From Mesostigma viride (lineage: Eukaryota; Streptophyta; Mesostigmatophyceae; Mesostigmatales; Mesostigmataceae): DNA of 64,000 nt. Below the pieces are notes generated by a model that worked only from the letters and a program-made list of their open reading frames with translations, was not told the origin of the DNA and did not search any database. A program made the translations under genes and the position numbers. Shown piece after piece: positions 33,759 through 45,041 of the stretch. The stretch lies in assembly GCA_009746045.1 (NCBI GenBank), contig RPFO01001842.1:1-64000 (forward strand), written 5' to 3'. Each line of letters begins with the position of its first letter. The first letter of the stretch is position 1.

Positions 33759-35451
33759 CCCCTAAATGGTCTGAGATCCTGCCGATAAATCGGCTGGATC
33801 TTCACAATTTTGCAAACCAGATGCCATCCAACCTACCCATATCCAATGGCTGTCCTTGGGGGCCAAGCATGTCCATGAGTTGCCCTTCGGGTTGGTATAT
33901 CACAACCTCACATATATGCAGGGTAGGCCATATATAACTGCCGTCAAAGTCAGGGGGGTCAAGACGCGCGTTTTCATTTTTGGTAGAATGTGCATTTTGA
34001 ATTATGTTATAAGACCTAGGCACCTACCACTTCAGGGATGATAAACAATTAGTTGCTGAACAGTTTGAGCCATTGGGGTCATCATTTGGGTGGGTATACC
34101 AGCAGTTACACCCAGTACAGCCCATAGGGGTACCGTTGGTAAAAAGCAACCAAGGGGGTAGGAGTGGGCATACTACCTACTAATATGGCCACCAACCATG
34201 CCAAACAATACATTTCCCTTCCACAATGATGGGGAAACATAACTGCATCATCACACTGCCCTTACATGGCACCTATGTGCAGGTGCTACCTTGTCCATGC
34301 ACGTAGGTAACGTGGTACGGATACCCTACGCAAGGCATGCATTCTAGGAGGCAGCCACCAACAAACTAGTGATGTTGAGCCTATTTCAGCCTGCCCTAGC
34401 AAGGATAAACTAGGCCTAAGCTGCTATAGCTTGCCAGGTGATGGCCAGCACACCTGGTGGCACATGCTGTCAATGGGAAGCTTTTACTCACCAGTTACGT
34501 GCTTGATGATGCCACAGAGACCAGCCAACTGCCTCACACTCATGCAATATGTGTATGGGAAATGTATAACAAACATATATGGAGGTATTCAAACCCATAC
34601 AGCCTCTAAAACTTATCACCATCACCCTGTGGCAGGTCAACTGACTGAGGGAAGCATCTAAGAAGGGTGTTTTAGAAAGGGGCCAGGCCAGGGTCAAGAA
34701 AGAGCATGAATAATGCAAAAAGAATGTGCTACACAAGCTAGAACGTATATATAAACGTCAAACATCGATAGGAAAACGATGCTTAAGCTTTACCAGGCAT
34801 GGATGGCGTTACCTTGGCCCAGGCGGTGGCCGCAAAATGGCGCATTTCGGCACACCAAAGTTGTGCAGCATGGTCGCTGGATTCGGCGATTTCTGGCCAC
34901 CCTTGCACGTTAACGACTAATATGTATCATAAAAAGTACAAAGAAACCGATATATCCTTTAAAATATGCCGGAAAGGTATTGCTGTCAACGTTTCTATCG
35001 TCCGGCCTGATCGCAGTTTTTTCCAGCAAGAACGCTGCCGACACCTATCAAATGGCATTCCCGCGAACCAAAACTTGGCCTGTATGATCTTTAGGACGTA
35101 TAAAATCAATATCCTAAGTTTGGTAAGAAAATTCGAACGAAAACGTAAATGCCATGCGTGGGCGCAAGCCGCCATGGCCAGGTCGTCGTTTTCCGGAATG
35201 CACGTTGTACGTGAAAAAGTACCCTGACCCCTTGTACTTTGACCGGCCAGAACACCTCTATAACTTTGTCAGAAGTATGCAAACCCATATACCATGCTTT
35301 AGAGTATTTTATAAACTTTCGATCTTCTCAGCTAAACGTTTCCTAATTCTCAATAGTTTTCGCGGCATTTGGTCGCCCGAGAAGGGGCCGATGCATCGGC
35401 TGGAACTCGATTTTTGGCGGAAAATCGGCCGCAAGACCATTTAGGGGTTAA
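33755..35451. mobile_element. Non-autonomous piggyBac-like element (1,689 bp)
   Basis: TTAA (33,755-33,758 and 35,448-35,451) flanks a segment with 14-bp terminal inverted repeats CCCCTAAATGGTCT / AGACCATTTAGGGG. Removing it plus one TTAA restores the continuous sequence seen in copy B (CTCACCTTTAA, then CGGCAGACAAG). Both subterminal regions hold a short palindrome: GCCGATAAATCGGC at 33,781 and GCCGATGCATCGGC near 35,386. No transposase is encoded. The first twelve terminal bases differ at one position from the autonomous piggyBac at 25.6 kb (CCCTTAAATGGT), so mobilisation by that family is plausible. Confidence 0.9.
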
Positions 35452-36240
35452 GAACCCGGCAGACAAGATTTCCCTCCTCAGACGCCGCAAGCGGCTCGAG
35501 AAGACTCACTTCACCCTTGACGACGACTTGACCCTGGCGCAGCAACAACGGCGACGGGAGCTATGGCCGACCTACCTCCAGCTCCGGCAGACCAAGGCGG
35601 GGCAGCCGGTGTACTGGATCGAAGGGGGTGGCCATCTTCGTCGGCCGGCCACAAGCCCTGGCATGCGACCCCCGCGGCCCCAACGACTCCAGCCGCCCCA
35701 GCTTAGGGGAATACAGCAGCAGTAGTGTAGAATAGATAGACCGTGGCCATGTACATGTAAGCCTCCTACAGGCCCTATACCAGCTGAGCCACGTGCATTA
35801 TTTAGGCATGTACATGTGTGCCTATGATGGGCCATGCACACTCCAGATGATGCCTAGTTTTATTTAGTTATGCTGTGCTCATGCAGAGAGCTGCTCTCTG
35901 CTGAGATGCCACGCTCTAGCTTTTGTATTCTGATTTTCTGATTTGGCACGCCGCAAAGGTGAAACCATTTGCGTTCAGTGCCGGTCCGCGGAAAACGCGA
36001 TCTGCAAATGAATTTGTATAGCTATGATGATCTTCCCCCACATGACATGCTCCCCCTTAGCTGGGCATAGTGTGATAGATCATGAGGGTGCAGGTGCCCT
36101 GGTGCCCCTAGAGCAAGTGTCGTTTACATTCCCACCCTTGCAGGAAGTAGCTTAGAATGTATTATAGGCCATATGCCCCTTCTCTGGGCTATGTGCTACA
36201 GATACTCCCAACGGAGTTATGTTCCTTATTGATTAATTCA
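35448..36240 (+). mobile_element. L1-ORF1-like repeat family, copy C, 3' part and tail
   Basis: Resumes exactly where 33,758 stopped: ADKISLLRRRKRLEKT, DDDLTLAQQQRRRELWP and QPVYW in frame to 35,725. A non-coding tail of about 500 bp follows. Its last ~180 bp (36,060-36,240) match the tails of copy B (28,975-29,200) and of an orphan copy at 48,771. Confidence 0.8.
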
Positions 36241-36330
36241 AGGCCGTCTTTGGTGCCCAATCGTGAAAGTTATGAGCTCCGCCGTCAGCCATGGCTACTT
36301 TGTGGCTCGTGGTCGTTGTGTACATTGACA
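36232..36330 (-). repeat. Inverted copy of the family's 5' end
   Basis: ATTCAAGGCCG, GTGAAAGTTAT, GAGCTCCGCCGTCAGCCATG and TGTGGCTCGTGG are the reverse complement of the 5' terminus at 32,420-32,500. Copy C therefore has inverted ends of ~90 bp. Confidence 0.7.
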
Positions 36331-36907
36331 ACACGAGAAAAAGCTGGACGGCGCTACGTAGGCCAGCATGATGGGATCCATTTTCAGTGTAGGATATGCA
36401 GTGCACATCCGTAGAGAAGATTTGTACTTTGGGCATGTCACTTATAACTAGTACCATCAAACAGCGTAGATTACAGCTAGTCACGCACTTGGCTTGCACC
36501 AACTAGCTAGACACGTCGTGGGTGGGGCCCAACCGCAGGGCTGCGGCCCTCACAACCAGGGGGGCACCTCGAGCTAGCTCCTTACGTGGGACGGGCCCAC
36601 TGCGATCTGACATGCACATGAACGCCAGGCTGCCCGCACGTTCAAGGAGCACCTAGCAGAGGACATGCTCGGGGCTCAGAGCTTAGCTCTCAGTGATATG
36701 GAGAAAGATGCAGCTTGAATGCAAGGCCATCCATGGGCCCACTGAGGTTGTAGAGGACCATGAGCCCCCCCAGTAGGCAAGAAGCGCGTTGATCACCGCC
36801 TCATGGTCGAAGAACGCCTGGCAGGCGGGACCGCTAGAGCTCGGCACTACGTGGCTACCTGCTACGTGGCGCATGCCCCCTTCAGTTGGTTTGTTAGTTT
36901 CGACATT
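36331..36907. other. Unassigned spacer
   Basis: No gene or repeat recognised between the inverted end of copy C and the LINE target site. Confidence 0.5.
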
Positions 36908-39900
36908 GGATATATATGTTAAAAATATAATTACTTACAGCAGAGTGAAATCACTCAAACCAAAGCAAACGCCCAGCTATAAACCTATATACAGAGCCAT
37001 GTCAAAGCTCTATACTACGATAAGACCAATGGAAACGCCTAACGGGAGGAACCTAATAGCCCTGCTGCACCGCAAAATCAGCCCGCGTACGGCGGAGCAT
37101 GATGTCAGCCATGGCCCGAGTCAGCGCCACCGACAAGCGCTGACGCCAATATGACGTCCAGGTCCGCGCCGACCATGGGGCCCGCTGGCCCTCCAGGTCC
37201 AGCCGGTCCTCCCGGAGCCGGCAACACTCCTTGAAGAAGGCGGAGGTCAGGGGCCCCATGGCCCCAAACTCCTCCAGGACAAAGGGCACCACACGATGGT
37301 GCCCGACGTCGCCGTAGGCCAGGAGCTTGGCCCGCTCCGCCCGGTCCGCCGTGTAACCTGCCGTGAGGGAGGCCCCAGCCACGTGGCTAAGAGCCAAGGG
37401 CCGCGCCACCGAAACGTCAATAAGCAGATGCCGGCCACCCCCCTCAAAGTCCAGCACCACGATGTCAGGCCGGTGGTTGGGGGAATAGAAGGCAGCGCCA
37501 TCCGCATCCTCGGACCGGATGTTCGCGTGGGGGAAAACCGACCGAATCATGGCGAGCACCACCGTCAGGAGGACAGTGTGCAAATACAAATACCAATTCT
37601 GATTCTGTTGGCCCCCCATGCAGGCAAGGTAGTGAGTCCCCGTGGGATCCAGCGGCTGCCCACAGCTACCACAAGGCCGCCCGGCCGGAACAAGAGGCTG
37701 CGGGGCAAATAGCTGGTGCCGGAGCGCCACCGAGTAGTGGCTGGGAGCCAAGGCGAATGGGGGGGCCATGGGAAGAGCACGAAGGTACGCCGAGCCCACA
37801 CTCCGCAAGGAAAGCGAGAACAGCCACGCACGTCCCTGGGCGTTGAGGTCCGCGAAAAGAGCAATCCAATCAGCCGTGTGCAGAATACCCGCGTAGGTTT
37901 TCTGGTGTTTATCGATGACGCGAGCAGGGAATGCGGCGGGAGATTGAACGGAGGCGACCGAGGGAGTGCCGCGAGGGAGGTGGCGCTGTACCGCCTGAGC
38001 GGCACGGACGGGAGAACAGGCCTGCTGGATCTCAGCATAGGCCTCCTGGATGGCGGTGACGAAGGGCAAAGGGCTGCTGGGGTCCAGGAGGTCAGGCGCT
38101 GCCGTTGCCAAAAGGGGCAGGAGCCGGCAGCTTTCCGCCCACGACTGAGCGACGGAGCCCAAAAATGCTGCTGGGGCCAGCCGGGCGGCACGAGTCAGAC
38201 CGCAGCCACCCATCCGTGCAGGCAGGGAGGCAATGCGAATAGCATGTGGCGGGAGGTCGGGGCCCGGGACCAGCTGCGCCAAGGCCGACTGGATGCGTTC
38301 GTCGTGGCCCTCGGCGGCCAGCCGGACCTGAGCCGGAAGAGCGCCCCGGAGCCAGTGAACGACGCGAGGGTGAGCGCAAAACCACAGAAGCAGACCCTTG
38401 GTCTGCGAATCATGAAGGCGCGCAATCAAGGGCAGTACCTCAGTGCGTGCCTCGAGGGCGGCCCGCAGAGCATCGATGACAAACGCGGGGTCGCCAACCG
38501 GAACGCCGAGGACATCCAACCCATGGAGGCGCTCGTCCCGGCCCAAGAGCTGGGGCGGAAAGCCGGAGCAATCACCTTGGGGCGAGTACACCGCGCACTT
38601 GGCCAGGGTCAACTGGAGGTTGATGTCGGCCACCGCGGTCTGCAGTGCCAGCAGAGCCGCGGTGGTGTCCGGCACAGGGCCCAGAAGGTAGATATCATCC
38701 AAGTAGGCCTGAATAGCGACCGCCGGGTGGGCAGCATGGACCGCTTGGAGGCAACCCTGGAGGGGGGCGGCAAAGTACAGGGGTCCCAGGGGGTCCCCTT
38801 GCTGGGTGCCCGACCGCGACAGCAGGCCGCCGCGAGTGCCGTCCTCCATGATGTGAACCAGTTGGCCGGGCTGGCCGTAGCACACGGCTGTCCAAGCGTA
38901 CAAGTCCTCGAAGGACTCCATGACGGCCGCAAACATGCTGGCGCGGGACAGACTGTTGAACGCGTTGTGGCAGTCGACCTTGACGACAGCGTGGGTGGGG
39001 TGGGCCTCGAGGTAGGCCTGCACCGAATGGATGAGGATATCCGCCCCGCCTGGAGTCGTCACCCCCAGCTGGGCCGCCACCGAGGTCTCACCCGCTGCGA
39101 GGGGCGGGCAGAAAAAGGCACGGAGCTCGGGCGCCTTTTGGCGGCAGATCACTTTGCCCACGAGCTTGCGGAGCACCTCACCGCAGGCGATCGGGCGCAC
39201 CTTGCCCTCGGGGGGGGCAAGACACCCTTGAGCAGAGCGAGGAGGCGAGCGCCCGCTAACCACTCGCGCGCAGCGGGAGGAACGCGACCAGCCGCCAGGT
39301 CAATGAGGGTGTCAAAGAGAATGTCCTCGCCCCCATGCCCCACCAGGACCTCCAAGTGCTCGTAGCGCCAGCCCGACGGCCCGGTAGAGGAAGCCCGCGG
39401 GACCGCACGCATCACCTCCAGGAAGCAGTCGCGGTCCAGCCGGAGGGGGGCCGGCAGGGGGTCCGGCACGGGCAGCTGGAATCCGGGCTCCGCAGGGTGA
39501 AGAGCCTCCAAGGCCGCCAGGGTAGCCGCATTGGCGGGGGCCAGCTTGGCCATTTCCAAGCGGGTCATGGCCCGGCTGAGCTGCCCCTCGCGGACGAGGC
39601 GGATGACGTCGGCGGCCACCCGCTCGAAGTTGACCTCCCCCGACAGCCGGGCCGTGCGCGGGGGCGGCACGCCAAACAGCCCCTCCCAGTCCCCCTGCAG
39701 AAAGCGTCGGCAACGGGCAATAACCGCACCCTGGAGGCCGCGCACACCACGCCCGAGAGGGGTGAGGAGCAGGCGGGGGGTCACCATGTGCAGTTTAAAG
39801 CCCAGCGGGTCGTCCGGAGCGGCGTGCATGCGCCGGAGAGAAACGATTGCACATTGCGCGAAAAGGCTACGCGCGCGGTGGGGGAGGTCGGTCAGGGTAG

Positions 39901-40649
39901 ACGTCGGGTTGATGGCGCATGCATCCCAGGGAACCGTGTCAAGCCAACGCCAACTGGCCGAGTAGTCGGGCGGCGGGGGCTGGGAGCCGGTGGGAGCCGA
40001 GGCGGGAGGGGGGAGGGGGCCGGGACTGCTGGCCGGTTGAGGGGCCGTTGAGCAACACAGGCGCGCGCGTGCTGAGCGCGCCCGTGAATGGAGTACACCC
40101 GCTGGCAGTGAGCTTCCGGGCACCGGTAACAGCTCATGGCCTGCAGATCCGCCGCGCCGAGATCGGGGTGCACAGCGCGAAGGTGCTGGCAGAGGAGGTT
40201 ACGGTTGTGGAACACACCAGCACACGGGGACCCCGTGGGAAGCAGCACGGCACACCGGTGAAGGCCGTCGGCGGGCGCTGAGTGGCGGGGAGCGGCGCCA
40301 GCAAAGGCTGGACGTGGGGCCTGCGGCGTCTCCCCAGCCGGGCCGGCAGGCGCGCGCACCACGACCCGACCAGCGCCCGGCATGCCCGCCGGGGCCACGG
40401 AGGAGGCAGTGCCCACCGGGGAGACCCCCAGCGGAGGGGGATCGAGAACGCCGGCGCCCCTCCCAGGGGGACTCGCCAGCGCGCCCGCGACCACCCCAGG
40501 CCCCGGCAACGAGGCCGGGGGCGGCGGCCGAGGGGTCGGGGAGGCAGCTGGCCCCGGGGCCCGGTGGGGACCCGGCAGGGGACCCAGCGAGACCGGGGGC
40601 GGGCCGAGAGGAAGCGCAGTCCCAGGGGGCGGCACAACAGGATATATAT
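36908..40649 (-). mobile_element. REL-type LINE (subfamily 1), longest copy, perfect 10-bp target duplication
   Basis: 36,918-40,639 is bounded by GGATATATAT at 36,908-36,917 and 40,640-40,649. On minus the order is a GC-rich 5' part, Cys2His2 fingers, reverse transcriptase, CCHC knuckle, restriction-like endonuclease, then a ~140-bp 3' UTR ending TAATTATATTTTTAAC at the AT-rich target. There is no poly(A) tail. The single-ORF, C-terminal RPD endonuclease plan is that of the R2/NeSL-like early-branching LINEs. Two further copies of the same subfamily are in this window (11.0 and 24.3 kb). Confidence 0.93.
37053..40639 (-). pseudogene. LINE polyprotein: zinc fingers, RT, CCHC knuckle, REL endonuclease
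   Basis: N-terminal part (frame 39,892-40,639): Pro/Gly-rich region, then two finger-like motifs (CAVLLPTGSPCAG with QHLRAVH; CYRCPEAHCQRVYSIHGR with H and C). Middle part (39,149-40,050): RSLFAQCAIVSLRRMH, ending in the fingers-domain block ASSTGPSGWRYEHL. C-terminal part (37,053-39,263): RPIACGEVLRKLVGKVICR, VDCHNAFNSLSR, the catalytic AYLDDIYLLG, the knuckle CGSCGQPLDPTGTHYLAC, and the nuclease RPDIVV...LLIDVSV. The frame changes at a G/C-rich run about 40,006-40,022 and at a G8 run (39,210-39,217). Otherwise the coding sequence is open, which suggests a young copy or consensus errors. Confidence 0.9.
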
Positions 40650-43600
40650 TCATTGAGAATGATAGATTACGGAGGTGAGATAGGCATGCAACATAAGGAA
40701 AAACCCGATAACTGGGAGAATAACCCTGAAGAAATTAATAGTAATCTGACACAGACATCCAAGGATCACGCCAGCGGCACAAGGTACAACTAACTATACA
40801 TCACAAAACTACACGCAGCAACAGCGCTGCCGGCTCACCATGCAGGCCTGGAAGGGATCTAGACCGCATGGGTCGCGACAAAGTCGGCCCGGGTGCGGCG
40901 GAATAACACATCAGCCACGGTGCGAGTGAGGGCGAGTGACAGACGCTGCCGCCAATACGAGGACCACGTGCGGGCCGACCACGGGGCGGTCTGACCCTCG
41001 AGGTCGAGGCGGTCTTCACGGCGCTGGCAGCACTCGTGGAAAAACTCCGCTGTCTTGGGGCCCATGGCCCCGAACTCCTCAAGGACAAAGGGGATGACCC
41101 GGTGGGGCCCCACATTGCCGTAGGAGGCAAACTTGTCGCGCTCAGCCACAGCGGCAGCAGCGCCGGCATCCACAGCCGCCCGGAGGATGTGGCGACCGGA
41201 AAGCGGCCGAGCCACGGAGACATCGATGAGCAGGTGGCAACCCTGCCCGTCGTAGTCAAGCACGGTAATATCGGGGCGATGGTTGGGTGAGTAGAGGGCG
41301 GCCCCATCCGCGTCCTCGCACTTGATGGTGGAGTGGGGAAAGACCGACCGAACCATGGCACACACCACCCGGAGGAGAGCGGTATGGAGATAGAGGAACC
41401 AGTTCTGGTTCTGTTGGCCACCCATGCACGCGATGTAGTGCGTCCCAGTAGTATCCAGAGCAAGCCCGCAGCTGCCGCAGGACGCACCCGCCGTGATGAG
41501 AGGTTGCGGGGCAAAGAGCTGGTGGCGGAGAGCGATGGCGTAAAGGGCCGGAACCAGTGTGAACAAAAGGGCTCATGGGGAGGGCGCGCAGGAATGCGGA
41601 CCCCACGCTCCCCTCAAGGGAAACGGAGTGAAGCCAAGCCTTCCCCTGATCGTTCAAGCTCGCATGCAGACCCATCCAGTCGGCACAGTGTAGTATACCC
41701 GCGTAGGTCTTTTGTTGTTTTTCATGAACGCAGGCAGGGAAGACACTAGGACTGACGACAGTGGACACGCCGGGCGTGCCCCGGGGCAGGCGACGGTGGA
41801 CGGCCTGAGCGGGGCGGACGAGGTCGCAAGCCTGCTGGATCCCGAGGTAAGAATCCTGCACAGCCTGCACAAAGGGGAAGGGGGATGGGGTGACCAAGTC
41901 GGGAATGGCGCTGACGGCGCTGGGGACCAACCGGCGGATCTCCGCCCAGGCCTGAGCAACAGAGCCAAGGAAGGCGGCGGGGGCGAGGCGGGCGGCGCGG
42001 GTGAGCCCACACCCGGCCGCCCATGCGGCAGGGGAGGGTGGCCAAGCGCATGGAGTGAGCTGGCAGGCTAGGGCCGGGGAGGAGCACCTGCAAGGCGGCC
42101 TGAATGCGCTCGTCATGGCCTTCCGCGGCAAGCCGCACCAAGTGGGGGGGAGCGCCACGGAGCCAGTGAACCACCCGCGGGTGGGCGCAAAACCACAGGA
42201 GGAGCCCTTTGGTCTGGGGGTCCTTGAGGCGCGCCCAAGTCTCGAGGACATGGGTGCGCTGTTCCACGGTGGCCCGGAGCTCCTCTTCGACGTAGTCAGG
42301 GTCACCCACAGGGACGCCCAGGCACGAGAAACCACGCGCCCGCGCCAATGCCCCCGGGATAGCCGCGGGGAAGCCAGAGCAGTCCCCCTGGGGCGAAAAG
42401 ACTGCACACTTGGGGAGGGTGAGCCGAAGGTTGATGGCCGCCATGGCCACTTCAAGGGCAGCCAGGGCGGCAACCACAGCGTCGGCCGGGCCAAGGGCAT
42501 GGATATCGTCCATATAGGCGAGGAGCACGACATCCGGGTGCGCAGCGTGGACACCTTGGAGAGCCTTGTGCAGCGGGGCAGACAGGTAAAAGGGGCCGAG
42601 GGGGTCACCTTGCTGGGTTCCCGTGCGGGAAGCGATGTCGGCGAACGTCCCATCCTCCATGAGGAAGGAGAGTAATGAGTGGGTTCGCCGTAGCAGGCTG
42701 CTGTCCACGCAAGAAGGTCAGGGAACGCCTCGCCGACGGCCTCAAAGATGCTAGCCTTGGTGACAGCATTGAACGCATTGTGGCAATCCACCTTCAGCGC
42801 CACATGGGTCGGATGCGTCTCGAGGTAGGCCTGAACTGTGTGCACGATGATGTCGCTGCCCCCTTTGGTGGCGACGCCAAGCTGGGCCGCGACGGACTCC
42901 TCAGTATCACTCCGGTTGGGGCAGAAGTAGGCGCGAAACTCGGGGGCCTTTTGGCGACAAATGACCTTACTCACCAGCTTGCGTAGGACCTCGCCGCAAG
43001 CAATGGGACGAACGCGGCCAGCAGGCGGGGGGACGTCGTCTTTCAGGAGGGCAATGAGGCGTGCCCCAGCCAGCCAAGGGCGCGCCGCGGGGGCCAGGGA
43101 CCCCGCGGCCAAGTCGGCGGCAGCCTCAAAGAGTGCGGTCGCCCCGCCATGGCCCGCCATCACGCGGAGAGGTGCTCGTAGCGCCAGCCTGAGGGGCCGG
43201 TGGAGGAGGCGTTCGGCAGATCCTTCAGCACAGCCGTGAAGATGTCCAGGTCCAGGACAATAGGCGGGGGCGGGGGGGTGGCCGGGGCGGGCACCGCAAA
43301 GGCCGGTTCGTCGGGGTGAAGGTCGCGCAAAGCCTGCAGGGTCGGGGGAGTGGAGGGAGCCAACGCGGTCAGTTCAAGCTTTTGCATGGCCCGGCTCAAT
43401 TCACCTACCTTCACCAACCGCATGACGTCAGCTTCCACCCGGGCAAAGGAGGCGGCCCCCGACACCCGGGTGGAGGCCGGAGGCTGCAGCGCCCACAGCC
43501 CTTCCCAATCCCCGAGGAGGAACCGCCGGCAGCGAGCGATGACCGCACCCTGTACGCCACGCACGCCCCGCTCCAACGGCGCTAAGAGGAGCCGGGGGGT

Positions 43601-44023
43601 GACGAGAAACAGCTTGTGGCCGAGTTCGTCGAGAGGGTGACTATGCATCCGGGCCAGGGAAAGCAGGGCGCAGCGCGTAAACAAGCTCCGGGCGCGGTGA
43701 GGGACGTCCGGGAGCGTCATGCAAGGGTTGCGCGCACAGGCGGCAAAAGGGAGCGTGGCCAGGAATGCCCAGCCTGCCGAGAGGTCCCCCGGATCGCTCG
43801 TACCCTGCGATGCCGGTGGAGGGGCAGGGGCCGACCGAGGGGCCGCCCCGGACCGGGAGGCCGGTGCGGCCGCCGGGCCGCCGGGCGGGCTGTTCTGGGG
43901 GGTTTGGCGGCGGCACTGCCGCTCATGCTGGTACCGCCCGTGGATCGAAAAAATCCGCTGGCAATGGGCTGCCGGGCAGCGGTAGCAGTCCATGGCGCGC
44001 ATGGCGGCCTCCAGGATATATAT
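40650..44023 (-). mobile_element. REL-type LINE (subfamily 2), 5'-truncated, same target decamer
   Basis: A related but clearly different LINE in the same orientation, directly upstream of subfamily 1. Its 5' boundary is GGATATATAT at 44,014-44,023 and its 3' side ends at the decamer at 40,640-40,649. Coding starts within the second zinc finger, so ~140 N-terminal residues are missing relative to subfamily 1. The 3' UTR (about 40,650-40,857) is unlike that of subfamily 1. Confidence 0.85.
40859..44013 (-). pseudogene. LINE polyprotein, subfamily 2, frameshifted
   Basis: The same domain order as subfamily 1 spread over four frame segments: 43,160-44,013 (CYRCPAAHCQRIFSIHGR finger to SSTGPSGWRYEHL), ~42,680-43,163 (RPIACGEVLRKLVSKVICR, VDCHNAFN), 41,746-42,690 (TQQGDPLGPF, catalytic AYMDDIHALG), ~41,570-42,010 (thumb), and 40,859-41,566 (CGSCGLALDTTGTHYIAC knuckle, RPDITV...LLIDVSV nuclease, stop). 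Catalytic residues are kept but the frames are not, so this copy is dead and looks older than subfamily 1. Confidence 0.9.
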
Positions 44024-45041
44024 GTACAATAGAACTGGTAAGATTGTTTGTCCATCCATCCATGAGTTGGGGTTGATACTCCGTGTTCGAGCCCCCAACG
44101 GGGGCACATGTTTAATTAATTTTAATTAAACATGTTTTTTTACAACGCGATACATCGCGTTGTAGGGTTAGAACGCGATGTATCGCGTTGTAATCTGACA
44201 CGTGGCAAACCTATTAAACATGCGATTTTTGGTCTGAAACTTTCAAGATAGGTCAGAAACATCTCATAGAATTCAAGAAAAAATCCTGGTATTTTTGGTA
44301 TTTTTTTTGTGACAGCTGCAAACAAATATGTACCACTGAAATCAGGCATTTTCGCGGGACGAAGGTGAAGACGACGGCGATGGCGGCAGGTAGATCTCGC
44401 CAGTTTTCGCGCGAATTTCAGTGGCTGTTGGGTAGCACGACCATGATGATGCGTTCAAAGGTTGATAATTAGGTTTCTACGAGTTTGTTGAGGTACTGGG
44501 GCAAAGGAAACGTAGTTTTTTCCAGTTTCTCACCCAACTTTCATGCGGAAACCCTGGAAACCGGCATACATATTATTACGTCAAGACTCGGGTCTGCTGC
44601 GGCACCATGCTTGGTATTTCCATGGTGTTTCGACTTCTTAACACATGTTTATTCATTCCGAACGCCCGGACTCTCGGCTAAACCGAGATTTGTGCAGACT
44701 TTTATTGGGTAGCTCCGGGCATGATGGTGCCTGCAATAGCGTAAGGCGTGACCGTGGCTATTGCTACGGTATGCTGTATTTTCCTGGAAATGGCCTCTGC
44801 CACCGGCTCAATAGTGCTTGCAGGCGTAAGTATATCGTGTTTCTACCTAGTTTCTGCCAGTTTTCCACTTATTTCTACCGACCTCTGCCCAGCCTCTCTA
44901 AGACCGCCATCCTACTCGACGTTGCTTGCATGTCAGCCATAGCAGGTTGCAGTTGTGCAGTATTTAGGTGCTGTATACGTCGTCAAGCCGTGCATATATC
45001 GTGAGGATTGATGTCTTAGCTCTCAGTGCATCTGAATCATC
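44024..45041. other. Flank upstream of the Penelope-like ORF, with a palindrome pair
   Basis: 44,141-44,164 is TACAACGCGAT-AC-ATCGCGTTGTA, and 44,172-44,192 repeats it in reverse complement after a short spacer. The rest holds no ORF I trust. It may include the 5' UTR or terminal repeat of the Penelope-like element. Confidence 0.6.

Noticed and set aside
37716-39365. 549-codon ORF on plus opposite the LINE
   Set aside because: Antisense shadow of the GC-rich LINE coding strand, and the same shadow appears at 11,882-12,754. The minus strand has the recognisable RT and nuclease motifs.
44160-44172. Telomeric repeat (TAGGGTTAG)
   Set aside because: A single match in the spacer between two palindrome arms, with no tandem continuation.
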